64,000 nucleotides of DNA. Origin: an uncultured Porphyromonadaceae bacterium. GTDB taxonomy: Bacteria > Bacteroidota > Bacteroidia > Bacteroidales > Muribaculaceae. Both the position numbers and the translations under genes were made by a program. The stretch covers positions 1 to 64,000 of the forward strand of contig UQER01000017.1 in NCBI GenBank assembly GCA_900540205.1, read 5' to 3'. The notes under the pieces were generated by a model. The model saw only the letters and a list, made by a program, of their open reading frames with translations, made no database searches and was not told the origin of the DNA. This document shows positions 17,899 to 24,444 of this stretch, in pieces; position 1 is the stretch's first letter, and each line of letters starts with the position of its first letter.

Positions 17899-19084
17899 AT
17901 ATCAGTACCCCTTCTTTTACATTGGTTAGAGTAATGTCCTTATCTGTTGTGTTCTTATATCTGGAGTAGGGAATCAGATTATTCATATCTTCATTCCCTT
18001 TGAGTTCTCCGTTATCAAATCGGATAATTTGCATACCAGCCATATAGCCTAAACCTACAGGCACTGCATTCCCAATCTGTTTATATATATCGGCTATTCT
18101 ACCGCTAAATTTCCAATTATCAGGAAACTGTTGAACTCTAGCGTATTCCTTTACTGAGAGAGGTCTAAGCTCCGTTGGGTGGCATATAAGGGTAGCCGGC
18201 ATTATAGGACTTGTAACTAGAGTAGGTGAAGGCTTGCTGCTAGAGAGCCTTCTAAGAAATCCAGTTTTACCTCCACCTAAATCATAGGCTTTGCCCATTG
18301 CTTCCCTAGCTACTTCTGGTTCTAGGCTAGTCCAGTTCTCACCTTCCTTTACTAAGGACATATATTGAAGCATTTTCTTACTAAGTGAAGTATACTCTGA
18401 TTCATTCGGTTTCGGGAGGTCACTAATAACATCACCTAAAGTAACCCATTTCTTGGTTCCATAGAGCCCCAGCTCGCTGTGAGTAGGTTGTGGTAGTGGT
18501 ATCCTCTTTGTTCCTTTAGTTCCAAAGATTATCACTCTCTCTCTTATTTGGGGAACACCATAGTTGGCAGCATTGAACAAGGCAAAGCTAATAGTATAGC
18601 CTAGCTTCCTAAACTCATTAGCTAAGAATCTGATTACACTTCCTTTTTCATTCTTTATTTCTTCATACTCTTTATAAGAATCTGGAACTGCATTTAACTT
18701 AGCCGATAATATGCCCCTAACATTTTCTAGAATGAAATACCTAGGCTGTATCTCAGATACCACCCTTAAATATTGAATGATTACGTTTCCTCTAAAATCA
18801 TCCAATCCTCTTCTAGCTCCAGCAGTGCTAAAGGCTTGACACGGTGGGCCGCCTACAACTAAATCTACTTCTCCAGCCTTTAAACCAGATACTTCAAGCA
18901 ATTCAGAAGTAGGTATAGTCGTAATATCCCTGTTTATAACAGGGATATTAGTATTATTGCGTATGGTAGAAGCCGCTTGTTTGTTCAGCTCCACACATAA
19001 CTTTATATCTATTCCAGCTTTTTCTATCCCAATATCTAAGCCCATTGCGCCAGAAAATAGGGATATAGCCTTGATTTTGCTCAT
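17891..19084 (-). CDS. DNA (cytosine-5) methyltransferase
   Basis: 397 aa, normal for the family. The motifs appear in order: AISLFSGAMGLDIG (I, SAM binding, about 6-19), GGPPCQAFS (IV, catalytic Cys82), ILENVRG (VI, E120), PQIRERV (VIII), a variable target-recognition region (about 200-300), then a C-terminal QIGNAVPVGLG (X). It methylates cytosine at the site cut by its neighbour, protecting host DNA. It is the first gene of the leftward R-M operon. The 289-bp upstream gap has repeats that could serve for control of expression. Confidence 0.95.
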   Translation of the reverse strand: MSKIKAISLFSGAMGLDIGIEKAGIDIKLCVELNKQAASTIRNNTNIPVINRDITTIPTSELLEVSGLKAGEVDLVVGGPPCQAFSTAGARRGLDDFRGNVIIQYLRVVSEIQPRYFILENVRGILSAKLNAVPDSYKEYEEIKNEKGSVIRFLANEFRKLGYTISFALFNAANYGVPQIRERVIIFGTKGTKRIPLPQPTHSELGLYGTKKWVTLGDVISDLPKPNESEYTSLSKKMLQYMSLVKEGENWTSLEPEVAREAMGKAYDLGGGKTGFLRRLSSSKPSPTLVTSPIMPATLICHPTELRPLSVKEYARVQQFPDNWKFSGRIADIYKQIGNAVPVGLGYMAGMQIIRFDNGELKGNEDMNNLIPYSRYKNTTDKDITLTNVKEGVLIFD

Positions 19085-19166
19085 ATCTATATGATATATT
19101 AGATTACAAAGTTACGAAATTATTTTGAGACTTTTGCTCTCGACTGCAAAGATATTTAATTTGCAG

Positions 19167-19256
19167 ATTTGGCACCGTCGTGAATCTATACTCCTGCGTT
19201 CATTTACATCAGAGTGCCAAATCACATATTTTTTAGCCACATTTGGCATCGTCGTG
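19167..19256. repeat. Repeats upstream of the methyltransferase gene
   Basis: ATTTGGCACCGTCGTG (19167-19182) recurs as ATTTGGCATCGTCGTG (19241-19256), and GTGCCAAAT (19214-19222) is the reverse complement of the first nine bases. They lie 80-170 bp before the methyltransferase start. A role as operators for R-M control is possible. Confidence 0.5.
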
Positions 19257-19272
19257 GCTTCTACAAGTCATA

Positions 19273-19310
19273 TTGGTTTGGTTCGGGCTTTATATATGCC
19301 CGACTAAACC
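19273..19310 (+). repeat. Stem-loop repeat, copy 2 (TTGGTTTAG family)
   Basis: TTGGTTTGGTTCGGGC is followed by an ATATAT loop, then GCCCGACTAAACC. TCGGGC pairs with GCCCGA. It is related to the stem-loops at 11406 and 21145. Confidence 0.55.
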
Positions 19311-19373
19311 TAAACTTATATGGAAATACTCGGCAAAAAGAAAGTTGTGAGTAAGTGTTGTTGTCCTCATAGG

Positions 19374-20399
19374 TTACATGGGCATTGACCGGAAACGCTT
19401 TTCTAACTGTTCGAGCCGGTTAATCAGTGCATCAAACGACAACTTCTCGCCGTAAATCATGGAGGTTTTCATTGCTTCGTAGTCGAGGCGCATTTTGTCG
19501 CGCAGTTCGCCTGTCGGACAGAATGCGATGGTTGACGGATGGTTAAGCTCGTAGTTTACACCGCCGACATGATAGAATCGTTGGCGATGGGTGATGATTT
19601 CCTGATATAATTCCATGTCGGAGAAAGCGGCTTCTGCGAAAGCGGTGTCCATCAGTCGCTCCAAATCATAAAGATGACGGCTCATGCGGTCGGAGCGAGG
19701 TGAGCGACGCTGATATTCCTCATTTAGCAGGAAGGCTTTTTCAAGAAATGTGCGTGTCGGTGTTATGGTCGGTATTTCGGCAAATGTTTCATTGTCAATC
19801 TCAGGGAAAGCATTGCCAACGAGTGATGATATGCGCTTGACTTCAAACGGTTCTTTCATCGAAAGACAACTTATCTCAATCTTGACTACGGGACGCACAT
19901 ACGCATCAGAGTCAACTTTGACCGGATAGTGAATCTCTATAATTACCGGATCGCTGTCGTGGTCGATTGGCGAACCGTCCTTCTTTGTAGTTATCGGTAC
20001 TACCTTACATTCGCTTAAACCGGATTCGACAATCTTCGATTTCAATTCCTTTGCGAACTCACCAAGGATATAATCACGATTGACAATGCGGAGATTCTTC
20101 ACCTGATTGTTAGTGGTAGCTTTAGCGCAATCCTTACCAAGTTCATTGAGATAGAAGTCACGATAGAGGGCAATGTCGATGTCTTCCGAAAAGCGGTCAA
20201 TCAGGTTCCAGCCTTTACTGAGACTTGTTCCACCTTTGAAGAACATATACTTTGCCGGGGAAAGGGAGAACAGGACTTTCAAAATGGCGGTAACCCACCA
20301 GTCTTTTTCAACCGCACCAACGCTGATGTTCTTTTCATTTGCTATAATATATGCCGACTGTTGACGGTCAGCATCCGAGGCATCAATCCATCTGCTCAT
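19374..20399 (-). CDS. abiEii: AbiEii-type nucleotidyltransferase toxin
   Basis: 341 aa. Residues 56-64 read GGTSLSKGW and 71-77 SEDIDIA, giving the nucleotidyltransferase D73-x-D75 site of the AbiEii/MenT group. Such toxins transfer nucleotides to tRNA or other targets and cause abortive infection against phage. The start overlaps the antitoxin-like gene by 17 bp in the same direction, as in type IV AbiE systems. It sits in a mobile element, consistent with a defence or element-maintenance role. Confidence 0.88.
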   Translation of the reverse strand: MSRWIDASDADRQQSAYIIANEKNISVGAVEKDWWVTAILKVLFSLSPAKYMFFKGGTSLSKGWNLIDRFSEDIDIALYRDFYLNELGKDCAKATTNNQVKNLRIVNRDYILGEFAKELKSKIVESGLSECKVVPITTKKDGSPIDHDSDPVIIEIHYPVKVDSDAYVRPVVKIEISCLSMKEPFEVKRISSLVGNAFPEIDNETFAEIPTITPTRTFLEKAFLLNEEYQRRSPRSDRMSRHLYDLERLMDTAFAEAAFSDMELYQEIITHRQRFYHVGGVNYELNHPSTIAFCPTGELRDKMRLDYEAMKTSMIYGEKLSFDALINRLEQLEKRFRSMPM

Positions 20400-20994
20400 T
20401 TCGTTTGATTTTATCCTTTATTTCGATAATAATTTTTCTAATCCAGCGCGGAGCACGAGCTATATCCTCTTGCCATGTCTCTTCCTCCGGGTTTTCCTTC
20501 AAAACGCCATAAACAACGTCAAGAGTATTATCATCAACATTAAATTGCTTGATAGACTTTAGCGCAAGCACTAATATCGGCATAATCTTGCCCATATATG
20601 CAAATGTCGATGGTACGCTATGTTTAAGCGTCAGAGTCCGCTTGCCAATCTTTATTTTGCGTGGAGTCCCTGATGTAAGATACACGGGGTTCATTGGAAC
20701 TTGTGTTGAAAAACCGAGATAATTCTCAGCAGTCGCTCCGGTAGGCAATAGTTGCGCATCATCACGTTTTGCTATGGTATGTGCTATTTCCCCTATCGTC
20801 GGAATAACGGGCCCAAATCGTGATTCTTTTGGCTTAACGTATATCCCTGTGGCAACTCTGACGAGCTTACCTTCATTGCATAATTCTGACAATATGTTGG
20901 AGGCGTAGTGAGTATCAATAGGCAAAAAGCTATCCGGCAAGAAGATGGTGCCCTTCTTGCTGCGATTGACCTTTGATATAATTGTTTGTTTCAT
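20383..20994 (-). CDS. AbiEi-like antitoxin (DUF6088 family)
   Basis: 203 aa. The N-terminal winged-helix part (about 1-60, with ASNILSELCNEGKLVRVATGIYVKP) is of the type seen in AbiEi/DUF6088 antitoxins, and the rest (about 75-200) is the conserved C-terminal part. It would repress its own operon and neutralise the downstream nucleotidyltransferase. It is the first gene of the two-gene leftward operon. A stem-loop repeat lies about 150 bp upstream. Confidence 0.82.
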   Translation of the reverse strand: MKQTIISKVNRSKKGTIFLPDSFLPIDTHYASNILSELCNEGKLVRVATGIYVKPKESRFGPVIPTIGEIAHTIAKRDDAQLLPTGATAENYLGFSTQVPMNPVYLTSGTPRKIKIGKRTLTLKHSVPSTFAYMGKIMPILVLALKSIKQFNVDDNTLDVVYGVLKENPEEETWQEDIARAPRWIRKIIIEIKDKIKRNEQMD

Positions 20995-21144
20995 ATCACA
21001 ATAAGTAAAAAGGAAAATAAACGCTTAATTGTCCTTTCTCAGCAGCGCAAAGTTAGCATTTTATTTCCAATTACACAAAACATTACATCCAATTAAATGG
21101 AATTTCACATCAGCCACAAATCATAGGTGTGATATGCTATGTCA

Positions 21145-21187
21145 GTTTGGTTTAGTCCGAGTAATATATACCCGACCTAAACCAAAC
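21145..21187 (+). repeat. Stem-loop repeat, copy 3 (TTGGTTTAG family)
   Basis: GTTTGGTTTAG (21145-21155) pairs perfectly with CTAAACCAAAC (21177-21187) around a loop containing AATATATA. It lies between the antitoxin start and the integrase stop. Confidence 0.65.
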
Positions 21188-21237
21188 CAATATATAGATA
21201 TGGCTGGTGAAAAGAAAAATTATTCTTTTGCACAGTT

Positions 21238-22623
21238 CTACTTTAGGCGTGAGGCACGAGTAAGACGGTCTTCCTTTATGTAGCGGCTGAGTGAGGCTTC
21301 GGTGGTGTGACCCGTGGCTGCACAGATTACATCTCGGTCATTACCTCGTAGTCGCATATTGGTGGCGAATGAGCGGCGCCCGGTGTGGCAGCTCACCATC
21401 TGCCATCGCTGGTATATGTCGGTTTTGCGACCGGCCCTGCCATTGCCTACGTCGGCGGTGTATGCTTTGGTAACATATCCTGCTAACGTACTTTCCGGAT
21501 TTGCCTCATATACTGCTTTCATTATTTCTTTCAGCGCATCGTTGAACTTCTGGTTGCTGATTACACGCGGCATTGCCTTTCCGTCACCGTATAGGTCGAA
21601 GATTGCTTGAGTTTCGGGCAAAATCTTTACCACCGATACCTTGTCCGTCTTTTTCGCCTTATATTGGATATATCGCTCACCATCCTCTGTTACATGAATG
21701 GAGTTGTAATTGAGCTGTTCGAGGTCAGAGTGTCTGGCACCTGTCCAGCACATCAATATGAACTGATTGCGCACAGTTCGGAGGTGTTCGGTTGGCAACT
21801 CTTGTTTTGCGATTAGCTCAATTTCACTTTCAAGCAGAGCGATACTTTCCGACTCCTCTTTCAGCTTTTCACATCTAAGGAAATCTTCTGCCATACATTG
21901 TATGCGCATCGGTTGATCACGGATAACGGTCTTGATTACCTTAATGTGGTCGCCGATAGTATTGAGCTTCAATCCCTCGCCATAGGCAAAGCTGAGATAG
22001 TCAGAGTAAAACGACTTGTTGAGTTCGTCAAAGCGAATATCCGAGATATGCTTCTTCTTCATAAAGTCGCGGATATAGCGGCGCAGATGCTTGTAATGCT
22101 GTATTGTTTTTAGTCCGATTGGTTTGCCGTGCCAAGTTCGAGTCGGAGCTGCATCAATAAAGACATCAAGTGCCACAATGAAGGATTCTTCACGCTGACG
22201 GAGCATCGCTTCGATTTCTTCTTTTTTGCGCCGCTGTTCAGCCTCACGCTCAGCTTTTCTTTTTTGTCTCGCTTCCTCCTGTGCTTTCCGTTGTGCCTCC
22301 TGAAACTCGCGTTGCTCTTTATGGGCGAATTCATCTATCGCTTTATCAAGTTTCGTTCTCGAACCTTTAGGATCGTTTATTATAGCATCAATCAGAGCCG
22401 ACATCTCATCAAGCTTGTCGCAGAGTTCCTTCCCCGTCCCTGCACGAAAAGTATTCCAACGCCCGGGCGAAGATATGGCATCATTCCAAGTCTTGATATC
22501 AACCTCAATATGGGAGTTGAGCATCAGATTGGAATTGAAGCCGACGCGACGAGTATAGAGAGGAGCTACTCCTGCTTTCTTGGTGGTTCGTAGAACGAAT
22601 TTGGTATATGCGGATTTAGCCAT
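21238..22623 (-). CDS. Tyrosine integrase of the mobile element
   Basis: 461 aa from ATG 22623 (MAKSAYTKFVLRTTKK); a longer in-frame TTG reading upstream is less likely. The N-terminal arm-binding and SAM-like parts have a highly charged coiled-coil insertion (about 105-155, runs of E, K, R and Q). The C-terminal catalytic domain has TGARHSDL (first Arg), HTGRRSF (H413, R416), TGH (H439) and Tyr448 in SRYIKEDR. It would recombine the 3' end of tRNA-Gln with the element's att site. It lies just inside attR and reads inward, typical of tRNA-integrating elements. Paired arm-type repeats lie 54-73 bp upstream of its start. Confidence 0.95.
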   Translation of the reverse strand: MAKSAYTKFVLRTTKKAGVAPLYTRRVGFNSNLMLNSHIEVDIKTWNDAISSPGRWNTFRAGTGKELCDKLDEMSALIDAIINDPKGSRTKLDKAIDEFAHKEQREFQEAQRKAQEEARQKRKAEREAEQRRKKEEIEAMLRQREESFIVALDVFIDAAPTRTWHGKPIGLKTIQHYKHLRRYIRDFMKKKHISDIRFDELNKSFYSDYLSFAYGEGLKLNTIGDHIKVIKTVIRDQPMRIQCMAEDFLRCEKLKEESESIALLESEIELIAKQELPTEHLRTVRNQFILMCWTGARHSDLEQLNYNSIHVTEDGERYIQYKAKKTDKVSVVKILPETQAIFDLYGDGKAMPRVISNQKFNDALKEIMKAVYEANPESTLAGYVTKAYTADVGNGRAGRKTDIYQRWQMVSCHTGRRSFATNMRLRGNDRDVICAATGHTTEASLSRYIKEDRLTRASRLK

Positions 22624-22676
22624 ATTCGATAAGTGTTTATCTAATAACGGCAAAGGTATATGATATAGTTCAAAAG

Positions 22677-22696
22677 TTGATACAAAGTTGATACAA
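22677..22696 (+). promoter_or_regulatory. Candidate integrase arm-type sites, right end
   Basis: TTGATACAA occurs at 22677-22685 and 22688-22696, with the same orientation and 11-bp period as at the left end. These are about 115 bp from attR and directly upstream of the integrase gene. Confidence 0.6.
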
Positions 22697-22809
22697 ATAA
22701 AAGCGACTTTATGGCACTTTTTGCGACTTTCTGAAATTGTTAAAATATATAACTACCTAATATTAACATATTTGTAAAATTGAGGTTTCATGAAGTATCA
22801 CAAAAGTTG

Positions 22810-22843
22810 TCCTTCCAAGGCAACACTAAGAAAGAGCTAAGTC
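22810..22843. repeat. Right attachment repeat (attR)
   Basis: Matches 8380-8413 at 33 of 34 positions, including the last 14 bases of the tRNA. Confidence 0.92.
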
Positions 22844-22864
22844 AGTTGACTTAGCTCTTTTTTA
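22831..22864 (+). terminator. Second copy of the tRNA-Gln terminator
   Basis: AAAGAGCTAAGTCA (22831-22844) is followed at once by its reverse complement in TTGACTTAGCTCTTTTTTT. This is probably the original chromosomal terminator of tRNA-Gln, displaced by the insertion. Confidence 0.75.
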
Positions 22865-22974
22865 ATCCCCTGATGTAAGTTAGATATAATAGCAACAGTC
22901 GTTTCCGCAACCACGGTTTCTATTTGCAATAGTTATTTTGTTTATTTCACATATCCGCAATATCAATCTTAATT

Positions 22975-23121
22975 CTACGATTTTTTCAAAGTTTCTTCCG
23001 GCAACACGTTCAGTTGCTTATCAACTCTGTATCGGAGTTGATTGAAGGCGGCGCAGAGGAGCATGAAAAGGTCACGAATTTCAAGCATGGAATAGTGTTC
23101 TGCCCCTGCTTCCAACTTCAC
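22975..23121 (-). pseudogene. Short coding-like fragment
   Basis: 48 codons from GTG 23121 to TAG 22975, reading VKLEAGAEHYSMLEIRDLFM and on to VLPEETLKKS. The regular helical pattern suggests a remnant of a real protein. The family is not recognised. Confidence 0.3.
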
Positions 23122-23191
23122 GCAGTCCGGTTACATACATTTACCTGAGCTTTGTTGGCGATGTCCATATTGGTTGTCTCTACGATATTTC

Positions 23192-23344
23192 GGCTATGTG
23201 CCTACTACCAAAACGCGTGTTAGAGAACATTACAATAAGCTGATTACAGGTGTGGCGACAGGGCGTTTTACTACTTTTACAGTATCTGCGATTGATTGTT
23301 AGCGAGATAATTGCTAACTTCGCAAATAAAGGCTGGAATTACGG
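23192..23344 (+). repeat. Imperfect direct repeat, copy 1
   Basis: About 153 bp from GGCTATGTGCC to GGCTGGAATTACGG. It recurs at 24205-24359. In one frame it reads GYVPTTKTRVREHYNKLITG then TGRFTTFTVSAIDC and stop, so it is probably the 3' end of a decayed gene. Confidence 0.65.
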
Positions 23345-23416
23345 TTTGTTTATTGTAGAATTGAGATCACATTCTATTACTATTATCTATTATCTATCTT
23401 TGATTTAAGTTTTAAC

Positions 23417-23911
23417 ATGTCAGATGATTTAAAGGAACAAGAAGGGTTACACCAAATTGACACGCTCTTCCATGATGAGGTCAAAAGATCTGTCGCAAAC
23501 GTGGTATCCGATAATCCTGGGCTCAATGAGGGAGAATTGCGGAAAAAGATTTTGGCAATCATCGAACAATACTTCGATCAATCAATTGGCATCGAAAAAA
23601 TGGGTGTAATGTTATCAACAAGAGGATGTATCACCGACCCAATTAGATTTCTGGAAATGTCTAAACAGAAATACCTTATGTATTATACAACCGGTCAGTT
23701 ACCTCTGGTTAATTCAAAGACGACATTACAACAAATCGCCGCCATTGCAAAAGACCTGGACAAAAAGATTGAAGAAGCCCTTAAAGACAAACCAAAATCA
23801 TTAGGTTTTATCCACCTGTATTGGGCTACAAAGAAAAAAATTTTAATGGACGATTATGGGATTATATGGTTTTCGCCTGCTGAATGCAATCCAGATATGC
23901 TTTATGATTGA
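23417..23911 (+). CDS. Hypothetical protein between repeats
   Basis: 164 aa, acidic N-terminus, no signal or membrane part, no recognised domain. Long helices alternate with polar stretches (KILAIIEQYFDQSIGIEKMG, then TLQQIAAIAKDLDKKIEEAL). It is flanked by two imperfect copies of a roughly 155-bp repeat. The ATG follows an AT-rich leader with ATTATCTATTATCT repeats. It lies in a decayed accessory zone and may be cargo of a former element. Confidence 0.65.
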   Translation: MSDDLKEQEGLHQIDTLFHDEVKRSVANVVSDNPGLNEGELRKKILAIIEQYFDQSIGIEKMGVMLSTRGCITDPIRFLEMSKQKYLMYYTTGQLPLVNSKTTLQQIAAIAKDLDKKIEEALKDKPKSLGFIHLYWATKKKILMDDYGIIWFSPAECNPDMLYD

Positions 23912-24059
23912 AAAGGTCTGTATCAATAAAACCACGAAGCATATCACGACTCCATCCATTTCTCACAATCACCCCGGAATAATATACAGCCTTCTCAGCG
24001 CCACTTGAAAATCTGTCAAGCAAGAGCGTATAATGCCCCATGTATCTAATATATTCCAT
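23862..24059 (-). pseudogene. YhcG/DUF1016-like gene fragment
   Basis: 65 codons reading HYTLLLDRF, then GVIVRNGWSRDMLRGFIDTD. This resembles the N-terminal domain of YhcG-type PDDEXK proteins (the pattern xNGWSxxxLxxxIxxxL). Normal members exceed 300 aa, so this is a truncated remnant. It overlaps the 3' end of the convergent hypothetical gene. The resemblance is judged by eye. Confidence 0.45.
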
Positions 24060-24060
24060 T

Positions 24061-24095
24061 CGTTAAATCTGCAACAAGTTGTTGCAGATTTAACG
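24061..24095. repeat. Perfect 35-bp palindrome
   Basis: Arms of 17 bp (CGTTAAATCTGCAACAA and its exact reverse complement) surround a single G at 24078. It begins one base upstream of the YhcG-like fragment's start codon. Confidence 0.85.
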
Positions 24096-24204
24096 AAGTA
24101 TTGGCATCGCTCTCTTTAATCCCATTCATCCCCTGTACAAAGTTAATTATTTTTATTGCACTTAAGCGTATCGGGATTATTGATAGTGTTGACAAGAGAA
24201 GTCT

Positions 24205-24359
24205 GGCTATGTGCCGACTACCAAAACTTGCGGCTGGGAGTATTGCAATTGATTGATTTACAGGTGAAACAGCAGGAGGCTTTACTACTTTTGCGGTATA
24301 TGCGATTGATAGTTGGCGATATAATTGCTAACTTCGCAAATGAAGGCTGGAATTGTCGG
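24205..24359 (+). repeat. Imperfect direct repeat, copy 2
   Basis: About 155 bp, related to 23192-23344, ending GGCTGGAATTGTCGG. The coding frame of copy 1 is broken by stops and a shift here. A promoter-like GCTAACTTCGC (about 24328-24338) precedes the GH31 gene by about 110 bp. Confidence 0.65.
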
Positions 24360-24444
24360 CTTTCTTCTCTGCTGATTGCCGGAGGCCCTGCCTGTAGAGG
24401 TTGATTATATTCCGTCAAGATAAACTGTCATTATCAATAATAGC

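Larger units (their letters stand above)
8380..22843. mobile_element. Integrative mobilizable element in tRNA-Gln
   Basis: Near-identical 34-bp repeats (8380-8413 and 22810-22843, one mismatch) bound 14,430 bp. The first copy overlaps the 3' end of tRNA-Gln, so insertion kept the tRNA intact. An inward-reading tyrosine integrase sits just inside the right end, and paired TTGATACAA repeats occur inside both ends. The backbone is DUF3853, RepA-like ATPase, primase (frameshifted), DUF3408, MobC-like protein and relaxase. There are no type IV secretion genes, so transfer would need a helper. The cargo is a restriction-modification locus and an AbiE toxin-antitoxin locus, so this is a small mobile defence island. 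The cargo is much more AT-rich at 15.0-19.1 kb than the flanks. Confidence 0.93.
22865..23416. other. Degenerate region downstream of the mobile element
   Basis: 552 bp with no intact gene. It contains a short coding-like fragment on the minus strand (22975-23121), one copy of an imperfect direct repeat (23192-23344) and, near 23309-23330, a stretch GCTAACTTCGC resembling a -7 promoter element, which may drive the next gene. Confidence 0.5.

Noticed and set aside
19125..19307. 60-codon frame between methyltransferase and AbiEii genes
   Set aside because: It consists largely of the repeats upstream of the methyltransferase.
24061..24095. Intrinsic terminator
   Set aside because: The stem has a one-base centre and no T-tract, which is poor for termination; kept as a palindrome of unknown role.
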